64,000 bases of DNA from Carallia brachiata (GCA_021464245.1 JADCRB010000046.1:4040220-4104219), one strand, 5' to 3'; shown: positions 13,043 to 25,704, counted from the first letter of the stretch. The notes: generated by a model not told the origin, from the letters alone. A program made the numbers and translations.

Positions 13043-13317
13043 AAAAAATAGTTAATCAATTTCTTAAATCAATAGGTGATGCAAGTATATCATATCCACT
13101 TATGATTTAGATTAAATAATGGTGGCACACGTACTCTTAAATGCACATCAAGAGCTGGAACGATAAACTTTGTGAATGTGAAAATTTTCTTGGTCCATCA
13201 TCATCATCATCATCATCCAGCGAGTAATTGGACTGGACCAAAAACTTTGAGAATCACATTATTAACATAGTAGAATACTTACCCAACCCCTTTCAATGAA
13301 TGAACTTATTAGGCTGT

Positions 13318-14265
13318 TCAGTGAGGTTCACAGATCAACTTCTTCCTTGAGTGGACCCATCATTCTCTGCCACATTTATCAACAACCCATTACCCCTGCA
13401 GCAGCGAAAAACAAGATACAATAGCATGTAAGTCATGTCGAATTTCGAAAAATCGGGAGTCTTAGAAATTATAATAATAATTTTTTCTTCAGCAGTTTAA
13501 AATAAAATTTGGAATGATCCCTACAAACGATAATTACTGCAGAGTAAAAAATTTCAATTAGATAAGTTCATTGACCAACCTGTTCCTTTTACGGACCCAT
13601 TATTCTCTGCTATAGTCATCAATGACCGATTCCCCTGCAACAGAAAAGATAGAATAGCATGCAGGTTTTGCAGAATTCCAAAAAATTAGGGTCATCGAAA
13701 TTACAATAATGTTATCTTTAATTGATTAAAGGCAAATTTGGGATTATGGCTCCAAAAGACTGTTACTACAAAACAAAGCAAACTTCATGAGGGAAGAATT
13801 ATTTTTAAAGTAAAATCAGTAAATAAACAGGCATAAAATCTACTATGCCACCCTCATGAATCTAACCGTACTTCCAAAGCTTATGGAAATTGAATGGGTT
13901 GCTATAATAAAAGGATCATATCCATATCCATATCCATATTCCTACAAGAAGTTCCCATATTCCCCAACGCCAATTTTATACCATTTTTGTATGCCAATAA
14001 GCCATAGAAAAACATGATCAAAGAAGATAAGCCAAGGAAAAGTCAAGAGCCAAATGTTGGAGCATTTGATATGCTTGCTGGCGTGGGGACCTCCCCATCA
14101 AGATTCAAGATTCATGAGCATAATGCAATGCTCATAGCACTACTGCAGCTGACCAATAAATATATAAATTTATTATCTACCTACTAGAATTTAAGTATCA
14201 TACAACTAACAACAGAGTTGAGATGCATAAAACCCATATCACTGCCTCATCTTTCAAGACATACC
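13318..14265. repeat. Upstream module of copy 3, with the distal block duplicated
   Basis: The block beginning gttcac(a/c)gatcaac occurs once at 13318-13440 and again at 13560-13690; copies 2 and 4 have it once. It is followed by the shared promoter-proximal block (gccaaggaaaagtcaagagcc...gaccaataaatatataaattt). A TATA-like ATATATAAAT sits near 14159. The gene it serves is dead. Confidence 0.65.
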
Positions 14266-14271
14266 AATATC

Positions 14272-15531
14272 ATGGCTTTCATACCGGCAGTTCTAATTTT
14301 CTTTTGCTCTCTTCTCCAAGTCATACACCCTTCCACAGCAGCAGGAACATCATTTTGGCCAAAAGCACTTGTCCTTCCGGTGTCAAAAGATTCATTGACG
14401 CTCCAGTGCATTACCCACATCAACCAGAGGACTCCTCAGGTACCTCTGAAGTTGACTCTCGACGTTGGTGGTCAATATCTTTGGGTTGACTGTGAACAAG
14501 GCTATGTCTCATCCTCGTACAAACCCGCGCGCTACAGGTCTGCACAATGCTCGCTTGTCAGAGCAGACACCTGCAGTACTGGGAGAGAGGGGTGCATTCC
14601 TACAGAAAAGCCAGGATGTAATTATGATACATGTGGGCTTTTCCCAGACAACACTGTAACACGAGTCGGCAGCTTTGGTGAAGTTGCTATGGATATCCTG
14701 TCCTTTCAGTCTACAGATGGGTCGAATACTACCAGGGTTGTTTCAGCGCCTAATTTCATCTTCACTTGTGCGTTCGCATTCCTCCTGAATGGTCTTGCCA
14801 ACGGTGTCAAGGGTATGGCTGGCCTTGGCAGGATTAAGATATCACTTCATTTTAGAGGTGTCAAAATCTGATCCGATTTAATGGGTCTGTTAGGAAAAAT
14901 ACGATCCGAACCCGACTCGAAAAATAGCATAACTTGAAATGATCCAAACGCGAAATGACCTGAAAATTTTGGGTTAAACCTGAAGTCAACCCTAACCCGA
15001 ACTTTTTTTTTCCTTAAGGGAACAAAAAAATAAAATAAAAAATTTAGCATTGTTTATATTATAAAAAGTATAAATTATATTATTTTCAGAATAAATCTTA
15101 ATAATAATTTTTTTAAGAATATTTTGAGATTTTTTATACAGTTTTAAATTTTAGTTTAATTTTTTAAAATATTTTAAAAGAAACTTTTTCAATTATTTTT
15201 TAATCATATAATTTTTTTTTAATTTTTAAGAATACTTAGCAAAATTTTTGAAATTTTTAATAAAAAATATCACGTCATTATTTTTTTATTACATGATCAA
15301 CTCGTGTGGGTTGATACTAACTTGAACAGAGTCCAAGTTATAGGAGATGTGTTGTGTCTTGGCTTTGTGGATGGCGGAGTCCGTCCCAGGACATCAGTAG
15401 TCATTGGAAGGTATCAATTAAAGGACAATCTTCTACCGTTCGATCAAGCCACTTCTAGACTTGGGTTCCGCTCTTCCTTGTTGTTTAGACAAACAACTTG
15501 TGCCAACTTCAACTTCACCTCTAAAGCCTAA
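14272..15531 (+). pseudogene. Basic 7S globulin/EDGP-like copy 3 (middle third replaced)
   Basis: The ATG at 14272 aligns with the other copies. Coding similarity runs without a frame break through the signal peptide, LTLDVGGQYLWVDC, the cysteine-rich loop and the MAGLGRIKISL motif to about 14850. Similarity resumes at about 15331 (gtccaagtt) and ends with TTCANFNFTSKA and TAA at 15529-15531. About 540 bp of the gene, including IYTPL, FIGVKSI and the second pseudo-active site, are missing and replaced by ~480 bp of unrelated DNA. A TGA at 14869-14871 would stop translation. Some cysteines are also changed (ARYRSAQC). Confidence 0.85.
14851..15330. mobile_element. Foreign AT-rich insert replacing the middle of copy 3
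   Basis: The insert starts tttagaggtgtcaaaatctg and continues with gatccgatt, aacccgac and gtcaaccctaacccgaac motifs. These are typical of a widespread plant non-autonomous DNA element class whose ends begin with AGGGGTGTCAA-like sequence. The right part is A/T-rich and ends near gggttgatactaacttg. No matching inverted end is seen, so one end was probably deleted together with globulin sequence. Confidence 0.5.
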
Positions 15532-16740
15532 AGAATACTCTTTCAAATTTTATCTTTGTTGGAAAACCCAAATGCAAGTGCTGGGGCTTCATCAATAAGT
15601 GCTTCTGAGAGAGTGCATTTGTTTAGGAAAGGACTGGCGAATGCGCAGAAATCATGATATATGTCATTTTCATGCTGTCTGTCAGATGAATAAGATAGTG
15701 TTACACTTTCTGTAATAATAAGTAGAGCACGTGATGGGATTTGTGTTACTATATGACAAAAATTACAAACACCATAACAAGATTAAAAATTTACCAAAGA
15801 GAGTATAGGAAAAGGAAGAAGCATAGGTTAGTCGAGCAATTATAGATTGTCTTAATCTGTGAAGATTATAACAGGGGATGTCAAACTATTAAAGGATATC
15901 GTCTGTCATTCAACTCCATAATGTTAACAAACGACAGCAGCAGAAGAACGGTAAGAAATTACAACTTCAGCGGTACATAGATTACAAGCCTACAGTTAAA
16001 AAGTAGTTAAACAATTTCTTAAACCAACATATGATGTCAAGTGTGTCAATTCGACGTATGATTTAGATAAGACAAAGGTGGCACACGTGCAGTTAAATGC
16101 ACATCGAGAGTTGGAACAATAAACTTTGTGAATGTGAAAGTTTTCTCGTTCGTCATCATCTTCCTTGAGCAAGCAATTGGACTGGACCAAAAATTTTGAG
16201 AAACACATTATTAACATAGTGGTCTACTTACCCAACCTCTCTTGAAATTTCAATGAATGAAATTCTTACGCTGTTCAGTGAGGTTCACAGATCAACCTTT
16301 TCCTTGAGTGGACTCATCATCTCTGCCACATTCATCAACAAACCTAACACCCGGCAACAGCAAAAAACCAATAAAATAGCATATAAGTCGTGTCAAATTC
16401 CAAAAGATTGAGGGTCTTGGAAATTATAATAATAATTAATTTTCTCTTCAACTGTTTAAAATAATTATTGGGATGATCCCTACAAACAACAATTACTACA
16501 GAATAAAGAAAATTTCGTGAGGCAAAAAATAATTTTTAAGGAAAATATGCAAATAAATCAGTATAAATTTCTTGTATGCCACCCTCGTGAATATAACCAA
16601 TAGTTTATCAAGAGCCTATGAAAATCAAATGGGTTGCTGGTATACAAGAATCATATCCATATTCCTACAACAAATTCCCATATTCTCCAACGCCAGTGGT
16701 ATATGACACTTTCTCTTTCGGTCAAATGCTTCTGTTCTTG
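15532..16740. repeat. Downstream module of copy 3 and upstream module of copy 4
   Basis: Sequence after copy 3 matches the flank of copy 2 (…ggaaaacccaaatgcaag…, …aattacaaacac…). It then matches the upstream block found at 13041-13460 (ggtggcacacgt, ggaac(a/g)ataaactttgtgaatgtgaaa, gttcacagatcaacc). It contains the uninterrupted version of the site that holds the 11478-13042 element. No other gene seen. Confidence 0.65.
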
Positions 16741-16947
16741 AGGTAAGTAATTAATACAAGCCGAATGAGCCAAGAACAGACAAGGGAACGAAGAAGATAA
16801 GCCAAAGCAATATTGGAACCTTTGATATACTGGTGTGGGGAACTCTCCATCAAGATTCAAGAGCTGTCATCCTTGAAGCTGCCAGTCGCCCACAAATGCA
16901 ATCAAGGAATTAAATGCACCAACACTACAGCAGCAGACCAATCAATC

Positions 16948-16954
16948 TATAAAT
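16948..16954 (+). promoter_or_regulatory. Likely TATA box of the intact globulin gene
   Basis: TATAAAT lies ~100 bp upstream of the ATG at 17056, in the block conserved in front of copies 2-4. The corresponding position in copy 2 reads ACACAAAT, which is degraded, and copy 3 keeps ATATAAAT. Position and conservation support a core promoter; the transcription start is not visible. Confidence 0.5.
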
Positions 16955-17055
16955 TTATTATCTACCTACCAGAATTTAAGTATATAACAACCAACAGCTC
17001 ATTTTAAATGCATAAAATCATATCACTACCTCATCTTTGAAGACATACCTAAATC

Positions 17056-18372
17056 ATGGATTTCTCACGGACAATGTTCATTTTCTTATGCTATCTTCTC
17101 CTATTCAGATCCCTTTCCACAGCAGGAGCATCGTTTAGACCAAAAGCCCTTGTACTTCAAGTATCAAAAGATTCATCGACCCTCCTATACGTTACCCACA
17201 TCAATCAACGAACTCCAGTTGTACCCGTGAAGTTAACCCTTGACCTTGGTGGTCAGTTCCTCTGGGTTGACTGTGAACAAGGCTATGTCTCGTCCTCTTA
17301 TAAACAGGCAGACTGCAATTCCGCGCAATGCTCACTTGCCAATGCAAATGTCTGCACTAGCGGAGGGAGTTGCAATCCGAAAGCTAGGCCAGGATGCAGC
17401 GATGATACATGCGGGTTGTCCCCAATCAACACCGTAACACGCACTGGCAGCGTTGGTGAAGTTGCTATGGATATCGTGACCATTCAGTCTACAGATGGGT
17501 CGAATCCTGGCAGGGTTGTTTCAGTGCCTAATTTCATTTTCACTTGTGCATCCACATTCCTCCTGGAAGGGCTTGCCAGTGGTGTCAAGGGCATGGCTGG
17601 CCTTGGCAGGACCAACATATCACTTCCTTCTCAATTTTCTTCTGCTTTCAGTTCGCACAGGACGTTTGCCATTTGTTTGAGCTCTTCGACAAATGCTAAA
17701 GGTGTTGTGTTCTTTGGCAACGGGCCTTATGTTTTGCTTCCAAATGTTGATGTCTCTCAGTCACTTATTTACACCCCACTAATCCTCAACCCTGTAAGCA
17801 CAGCAATTGGTTACTTTGAAGATGAACCCTCTACTGAATACTTCATTGGGGTCAAGTATATACAGATCAATGGAAAAGCTATTTCACTGAACACATCATT
17901 ACTATCCATTGACAGTGAAGGATATGGAGGAACCAAGATTAGCACCGTAGATCCTTACACAGTGATGGAAACAACAATTTATAATTCTTTCACCAGGGCC
18001 TTCATCAAAGAGCTCGCCAATGTTTCTAGAGTGGCGCCTATAGCACCTTTTGGGCCATGTTTTAAATCAACCAATATCCACGGTACACGCCTCGGGCCAG
18101 CTGTGCCTCCCATTGATTTTGTGCTGCAAAGCAGCAACATTTACTGGCGGGTTTTTGGAGCAAACTCGATGGTCCAAGTTAGAAGAGACGTGTCATGCCT
18201 TGGCTTTGTGGATGGTGGAGTCCATCCGAGGACATCAATAGTCATTGGAGGGTATCAATTAGAGAACAACCTTTTAAAGTTTGATCTTGCCACCAAACAA
18301 CTTGGTTTCAGCTCTTCCTTGTTGTCCAGACAAACAACTTGCGCCAACTTCAACTTCACCACTAAAGCCTAA
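17056..18372 (+). CDS. Basic 7S globulin/EDGP-like secreted protein (intact copy 4)
   Basis: A single uninterrupted 438-codon frame. Residues 1-24 form a signal peptide (hydrophobic MFIFLCYLLLF), so the product should be secreted to the cell wall. The fold is that of a pepsin-like protease with both catalytic sites lost: DLGG (instead of DTG) before QFLWVDC, and STVDPYT (instead of DSGT) in the C-terminal half. The protein is therefore expected to be non-proteolytic, as in EDGP, basic 7S globulin and xylanase-inhibitor relatives that bind microbial glycoside hydrolases or small peptides. Twelve cysteines are present after the signal peptide, matching the six-disulfide pattern of the family. 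N-glycosylation sequons include NIS, NTS, NVS and NFT. No introns, as usual for the family. This is the only surviving member of the four-copy array. The exact ligand cannot be read from sequence. Confidence 0.93.
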   Translation: MDFSRTMFIFLCYLLLFRSLSTAGASFRPKALVLQVSKDSSTLLYVTHINQRTPVVPVKLTLDLGGQFLWVDCEQGYVSSSYKQADCNSAQCSLANANVCTSGGSCNPKARPGCSDDTCGLSPINTVTRTGSVGEVAMDIVTIQSTDGSNPGRVVSVPNFIFTCASTFLLEGLASGVKGMAGLGRTNISLPSQFSSAFSSHRTFAICLSSSTNAKGVVFFGNGPYVLLPNVDVSQSLIYTPLILNPVSTAIGYFEDEPSTEYFIGVKYIQINGKAISLNTSLLSIDSEGYGGTKISTVDPYTVMETTIYNSFTRAFIKELANVSRVAPIAPFGPCFKSTNIHGTRLGPAVPPIDFVLQSSNIYWRVFGANSMVQVRRDVSCLGFVDGGVHPRTSIVIGGYQLENNLLKFDLATKQLGFSSSLLSRQTTCANFNFTTKA

Positions 18373-18780
18373 AGAATACTCGCAAATCTTAGGCCTACTC
18401 TTACCATATTATCTTTGTTGTAAAACCCAAATGCAAGTGCTGGCCTTATCAATAAGTGTTTCTAAAACAGTGCATTTGTTCAGGAAAAGACTGGTGTTCA
18501 AGAATCACGCTATATATGCCTTTTCATGCTTATTGTAAGATGAATAAGATAGTGCTACATTTCCTGTAGGAGTCTGCATAACAAAAATCACAAATACTAA
18601 CAAGATTAACAATTTACCAAAGAGAGAAGGATAACATAGAAGCATAGGTTAGTCAAGCTATCAAATAGGCTTAATCTGTTGAGATGATAAACACGGATGC
18701 CAAACAATTAAAGGATTCCTTTTGTCATTCAACTGAACAATATCAATCAAAATTGGAAAGGAAAATCCATGCCTAATCTG
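18373..18780. repeat. Downstream module of copy 4
   Basis: A diverged copy of the shared 3' flank (…cttaggc…ctcttac…atctttgttg…aaacccaaatgcaagtgctgg…caataagtg). It marks the right limit of the globulin duplication. Confidence 0.6.
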
Positions 18781-19449
18781 TCCCACATCGTGCTAACGTT
18801 CATTTTATTATTCGCTAACATAGTAGGTTAGAATTTGGTTCAACAAACCCAACTGTTTGAAGGGAGCTTGAGCAGAAGCAAAACTTTTTTTTTTTTTGTT
18901 AAATGAGAGGCGAAACAGAGTCAGTAGAACTAAAACACAGGACCAAAAGATTTTGTTATGGTGGAAGCATTTAAGTACAAAAATAGCGGAAACCATTAAC
19001 ACGGATTTTTAGCATCCCCAAGCTACCATACTATATGTTAACCTATATAACTTTCATGTCTCTTTTTTATTAACAATTTTTGCTCTGGATTGTCATGGCT
19101 TAAATTGTGATGCGTTATAATAATTGGAACGATCACATAAACGCAAAATTTCATAGACACAAAATAAACTTATACTACACAGAGATTATTTTATACTATA
19201 CCGACAACATTTTCGACAACATAAAAGAGATTTCTATAATTTTATATTGTTTAATTATAGTTTTTTTTTGTATGTTGTATAGAATGTTATTAATGTAATA
19301 TAAAATACTTTGCACGTACTATAAAAACATTTTGCGTCTGCCGGATATGTGTTTGTAAAGAGTTTCCATTATAATTTGGACATGTTTTACCAAAAAAAAA
19401 TTTCAAGTTTGACGAATAACTCGTGGCAATGTTTAATTAAAATGACATT

Positions 19450-19860
19450 GTCAACTCGCAGTCATTTTGATCCGCAGGAACTCAACTGACCTGTGTCTGC
19501 ACCAACAAAAATCAGTTGAGAGGTATAGATATTTCCATTTGATTATTTGGAGCCGTCGGTCAGGGCATTGGAAATTAAAGCCCGGGCATGAATTTGCTGC
19601 CCTTCCGAGCAGTGCCCGAAAGAGTGGCGTACCCGCTAACGGCACTGCCGAATAAGAATAAACTAACTGGGGAAGAAGCCGCAATGGGAAGAAAAGCTGA
19701 ACCGCCGGGCCGAACAGGAGACAGGTTTTCGTTCAGACATTCTGTCGAACATTAGGCGCGCGAGGGTAATATTATCGCACTTTTCGCGCGAGTTGAAAAT
19801 GTTTGTTTACAGATCGGATTGCATGCGGCAGACAAAGCGGCATTGCATTACAAGTGTTAT
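19450..19860. other. Isolated GC-richer patch of unknown nature
   Basis: In very AT-rich surroundings this ~400-bp patch carries several short GC words: cccgggc, gccgccgggcc, and a repeated CGCGCGAG (about 19758 and 19786). Short frames are open on both strands but match nothing I recognise. It could be a fragment of an old gene or of a GC-rich transposable element. Confidence 0.35.
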
Positions 19861-21061
19861 TTATTTATTTACTTATTTTTTGGTCAAAGCTTTCTTAAAA
19901 AAAAATCACTCAATATTTAATTTAAATGACTGATTAATTTGAATCGATTCAAATAAAATATTAAAAAAAAATAATAAATTTTTTAATAAATATTTAATGT
20001 ACCTGTACTTTTAAAATTTAAATTTAAAACCTCTAATTAAATAACATCACGCCTCTCGTACCATCTGTGCCAAATTTTGCTCGTTTGGTCAAAGTTATTT
20101 ATTTTTTTTTTGGATCCAAAGTTATTTATTTGTTTTGTGGCTTTTAATTTCTAATTACGCTGGGCCCGTTAATCGATCTCCATTACTGACCAAAGTTGGC
20201 TATGGGCCTGCTTTACTACAATACCGTTCAATACGTATTCTGTTGGGCTGTAGGCCCTGTATTTTAACTTCCTGCGATTTGGTCAAAATTTGACGGCCTT
20301 TTGCATGAATTTAAAAATGTTTGCTAGTTGTAGACACCATTTACGTAAAGATCAATTTACACTACACTTACATGTAAAAGAGTGAAAACAAAATTGTGCT
20401 TAGCAATAATAACAAAATTTAAACATTTGTAAATTTAATAATGCGATTAAATTATTTGTAGCAGCCCACATTTTCAATCTTGGATGCGTTAATTCTTCTC
20501 CTCTTGAGTTCTCGGACTCTCCCTCACTTGAAATGCTCTCTTTGTTACACGCAGATTTAAAAGAGTCCCGTTAGGTGAACGGATTAAGTGGACGGAAAAT
20601 AGACCGGAAATTTTTTTTTTGCAATTAGGTGACTTATTTGTGCAACCAGGCGCTTAATTTTTACAACGAAAAAATATATAAAAAAATCCTTCAAAATTTG
20701 TTGCAATAATTTAGTTTCTCGCTACACAAAAAAATTATCTAGTTGCACAAAAAAATTCCTGCGTCTATTCTCCGTCCACCAAATCCTCCCGTCCACCTAT
20801 ATTTTTCCTTAAAAAAAAAACTTTTTTTTGGGTTAAGAGGAGAGCAATGCTCAAAATTAAGTAACTATCATTTTAGAGAGACAGACTCCAACAAAATTAG
20901 CGTGGAGAACTTCCTGAAGTTTCAGATATAACTCACTGAAGATTGATAAACCAGGGTGACAGGAGAGTACAAAAGAATTCAACCAGTCAACTACTTTATT
21001 ACCTTGTTGATAGACATAGACCACCTGAACCAACTAATCTCTCTGTAAGAGATCATGGCAA

Positions 21062-21181
21062 TTGCTCTCCAAGTTGAACTGTGGATGGATTGGTGGTGGT
21101 GGCACCCCCTAAAAAATTGTCTGACAAGCTATCAAAGAATCCGTTTCTCCAACTTCCTTCCTCATCGCATCCATGCTACAA
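21062..21181 (-). pseudogene. Possible 3'-terminal exon of an unidentified gene
   Basis: On the minus strand a pyrimidine-rich tract ending TTTTTTGTAG is followed by ~39 in-frame codons that look coding (including GSWRNGFFDSLSDNF and TTTNPSTVQLGEQLP) and a TGA. No upstream exons are found in the next kilobase on that strand. It may be an orphan exon or chance. Confidence 0.25.
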
Positions 21182-24100
21182 AAAAGGACAAAAAAAAACT
21201 AACAACAAAAAATGCAACTTGATTTTCTTGAATTATGTACTGTGTCCTAGTGCTAGACTGCTAGTCACCAATTATCATTACGGACTGGAAAAACACAATC
21301 ATTTGTCAGTTTTTTCGCGTTTCTTTTGCTCTTGATTTTTGGATTGTTGAGATAAAGATAAAGAAGAAGATGAAAGGGGGGGGGGGGTTGTAAAAATGGA
21401 AATTAAATAGAAGAAAAAAAAAATCTTTGACCAAAAAAAAAAAACCATGTAACTACTAAAATGAACTTCTAGAGTTGTAGAACTTTCCCAATTGGGTCTC
21501 CGTAGCTTCATGGGATGAACTTATCAAAATATACATGAAAGCATTACTTAATTTATCAAATGGACCCAAACACCCATGCTGCAGTTAGAGTTCAATGCCG
21601 TGATCATGTTTGTGATTCATCAAACCCCAGTAAAATAGATGAAAAGCAAATAGTAGATGTGATTATGGAGGATCGATCATCTGGTCTCTGTCAATCACCC
21701 CCAAAAAGGACCAAATAGGCTATAGCTTTTGGTCCCATCGACAACAACCTTTGTTCCCTTTTAACAGAAAACCATATGTATGTCCTTTTCACCAATTTAT
21801 CCACTGTCTTGTTTGTCCTCTTTTCTACCTTTTCTTCCCTTCCGGAGAGAGCGGATCAGAAGGTAACATTAATTTCCTTCCCTTTCAACTTTTCACCAAA
21901 CTAAATTGCCCTCCAGCTTAACAGTAATAATAATTCATTGAATTTCTTTTACCCCACTTGCAAGCATGCCCAAAAATCTCCACCGCCCCCGAATCAGACA
22001 ACATGATTTCGGTCCTTTGATTTTCAAGCGTTCATAATTCTTCGTTACGACTTTTTGTGGGTGTTAGCGTTTCGGTTGGATGACAACTATACTTAATTTT
22101 GAACCAAGTTAATTACAAAAAAATTTAAAAGTATAAAACTTTAAAATACAAATAAATATACAGTGATATAAATTGTTTGATAATTAAAATTTAAGAAAAA
22201 GTGAATGAGCTCTTACGTGGCATGCTCTTTAGTGAATTATATGAAGCTTGCCTTTCGAATTCATTACAAGTAATTATTCGTTTCAAAGATTTTTTTAGCT
22301 ATTCACACGTATTATATAATTCTCTTTGATATATACTATTCATGTGAATAGTCAAAAAATTAAAATTTTTTCTATTGTTATTCACACAAATTGTATAATA
22401 TTTTTTAACATATCATATAATTTTTTTATAATTTTTCTATCACATTATATATTTTATGTGTCAATATCATATATTAAGAGTTACTTATAACCACCTATCT
22501 TGAAGCTACAAAATTTTGCTGATTTATATAATATTGACTATATTGATTGATGTGTTGGAGACAGTTTCGCCTTCCGAGTTGCGACAACCGGAAAATGGTT
22601 AGAGATAAAGTCCCATGCTCACATGTTGTGTACATGCACCGCGACAAGCTTGGTGGGGACTACCCTCACATGCAATTAATTTCGGAACGGTTGGGAAAGC
22701 TCTATCCAAAGTGCAAGGGCTGATGCCTAACGTGGAGTGTACAAGAATTTTCACGTGTTAAAAGACAAAAAGGTAAGTAAACTAGACCAAAATTTCACAA
22801 TTTTGTGATCTGTTAGAAAATATATGGTGTCTGGTGCAAACATTTGTACATAGCAATAAGTTATGACCACTAGATCAAAAGTTCAAACTATAATACATGT
22901 GATTACTATAGTTACGTTCACAAGTTTCAAAACAAACCTAATTTTTTTTGTTAATTAATTTTATTTAAAATTTAAATAAATACGAAACTTATAATTTTGA
23001 AGATGATTGTAATATTAAAAAAAGTCAACTATTAAATATTTTTTTTTTCTTTGCAATCGATAACAAAACACATCAATTTTAACGAGAAAAGAGTAGCTGC
23101 AGCTCTCTTTATTTTCCTTTCCTCCTAAAGTCAAATATTTTCCTTAATAAAGCTCTGGTCTATGACTCTGTCTATGTGGCCTATCCATGTAGCGGAATCT
23201 TAAAAAGAAGTATTAGTAATCTTGTGACTGCATAAGAAACTATAGAATGAAAGGCTATTTTATGACCACATGGGTAAGGTATAAAGACGATGGGATGAGA
23301 TTTTTCTGAATCATAATAGACCCAGCATGTATAAGAGAACATATGATGAAAACTTAATTATAGTAGAGATCGTTAATTAGATGACAATTATACACACATA
23401 ATTCTTTTTTTTTTTTGTCTTACACACATAACTCTTTAATTAATCTTCCTTTTTTTGTCTCATGGACATGTGCAAAATGGGCTTCTTTTGATAAAAGTTG
23501 AGTCGTGCAATACAATTATTTTTGCAGCGTGACACATAAATTTTGACCCAATGATTAGATTGAAGGTCCTATTGCTATTATGTCTTTTAAATTTGTGGGT
23601 CTGCACCGTCGTTTTCGTAGTAATAAAGAGGAATCTCATTTATGCGCAACCCCACGAAAACACCATTGGCGGAACGCTTGACTTTGGAATAATAATACAC
23701 GCGTTAATTTGACATTAATACACTCCTGAGCCTCAATTGGACAATTAATAACACTGTTTATAGTTTCACACCACTTTTTCTAGTTTCAAATTACGGACAA
23801 TCAATCAATTTTATTTGACCGTCATTTAAAGTTTGGCCAAATTTACCCAAAATGGGGATGGCCCTCAATGAATGACCCACTAAACATCGCCAACAATTGT
23901 TAACAACAAAATCATTGTCAATTCCAAAAGCTTGCGCTCCATATGCGATAATCAAGGGAACAATGCATATGATATATTTTTTTTAAAGAATTTTCTATGA
24001 CAATGATTATATTCAAAGTTAGGATATATCCCTTATAAATAAGAGTTACGTAAATTTTAATATAAATTTTTAATAATTTGTAGACGTTCTCTGACCCTAA

Positions 24101-24751
24101 AACTGGGACACTTCTTATTTTTAAACTTTTAAAAAGTTTTTAATGTATTAAAAAAAAAGTCTTTGATATATCATTCACTTAAGCCTACCTAATAATGTGT
24201 CATGTATGTTGTACAATCATTTGAATTGGAACTCCTCACTTTAAGAGACAAAAATAAGCATTCGACTGGACGTCCAAATAGAAAGGAACTTAGAATTATT
24301 AATTAAATGTCTTAAATAAATTCAAAAATTTTGAAATAAATATCTTAGAATTTATCAAGGGAACATTGCTCTTTGCTCGATGGCTCTACACGTAGTGAAA
24401 AGAAAAATAAATGCATTGACAGATGGGAAAAAAAAAAAAGCAAGTTAATCAAATTTCATTGAGTAGGTGGTAATAATATATTATCTGTCCTAAAAAAAAG
24501 GGTTGGTGGGGGAATTAAATTTGGGGAATATAATTTTATTTCGACGCGAGGCGCACAGTGATTGGTGGAGCAATAAAACCGCGGAGCTCTCAGGGGTCGC
24601 TCCGCTAATTCATTAAAACCGCACAGACAGTAATCAAAGTGCAACCGTCCGGGGCTATTTTCGTCATTTTGTTTTACAAACTGTATGAGACCTCTAACAG
24701 AAAAAACATATTTGGTCGAGAAAAAAAAAACAGAAAAAACATAAATTTTAC

Positions 24752-24799
24752 TAATATCTGTAGTATCTGAATCCAATGCGTAGAAGGCATAAACAATTT

Positions 24800-24839
<40 letters not shown>

Positions 24840-25704
24840 TTTTAGAGGAAAAGCATAAACATCTTTTTTGATTAAAGATAAATTGTGTAATCCCTTAAAG
24901 AATATTCAATAGTTAGAATTTAAAATTTTTATTTTAAAAATTTTGAATTTAAATTCTGGTACAAGAGAGAAGGAGTTTATGAGAGGAGAGAGTTACTCCT
25001 ATTATATAGTTCATAATCCAACGAAAACTTTTAATAAACAAAAAAAAAATGAATTATATAATTTATTTATTACATAGTAGTTCAATTAGTTGCATCTAAA
25101 TAAAATGTTTCTATAGAATTATTAATGAAATGTCATTATCTTAAATAAAAGTACGAAAATGAGAGCAGAGAAGGGCCCATTTATTAATGGAGCCAATCTA
25201 ACAAGTGTAGACAAACAATAATTTAAATAAATTAGTTTAACTTGTTTGTATTATGAGATTACTAGAAATTAGCCTGCGCATTGCGTGGGTTGATTATTTT
25301 TTTTTTATAAATTTAAAATAAATTAATATATATTTTTTATACATATATAATATTTATTTAGTGTTATGTAGAGAGAATTGTTCAAAATATTGTGAAGTTA
25401 GATTTTGCTTAGAAACTTGTCACCAAACAAACACAATCAAAAATTTAAATAAGATATAATGATTATAATAAAAACAAATCGATGAGTTAAAATAAAAAAT
25501 AACGGCTATGGTTGAAATTAATTAAGAACTTAAATATAAACTTCTAACTACAATGGAAATTTAAAAAATTAAATCAAAATTAAAAATTAAAGGGAAATTA
25601 AATTATGATTGAAAATAAATAATCATAATAAAAATTAATCATGTTATAATGACATTTTAAAAAATAAATTATTCTGTTATTGGATTCAGATACTACAGAT
25701 ATTA
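24752..25704. repeat. 26-bp perfect inverted repeat pair ~950 bp apart
   Basis: Positions 24752-24777 are exactly the reverse complement of 25679-25704 (core ATCTGTAGTATCTGAATCC). Immediately to the right is a tandem duplication of a 20-bp unit (25698-25717 and 25718-25737). The arrangement suggests the ends of an AT-rich non-autonomous element, but no convincing target duplication was found. Confidence 0.4.
24805..24830. repeat. (TA)n microsatellite
   Basis: An uninterrupted run of alternating T and A, followed by a T-run. Confidence 0.9.

Noticed and set aside
19758..19795. TAATATTAT flanked by GC-rich words, reminiscent of a geminivirus replication origin
   Set aside because: The nonamer differs at the last base from TAATATTAC, the flanks form direct repeats rather than a clear stem, and no Rep-like coding sequence is nearby.
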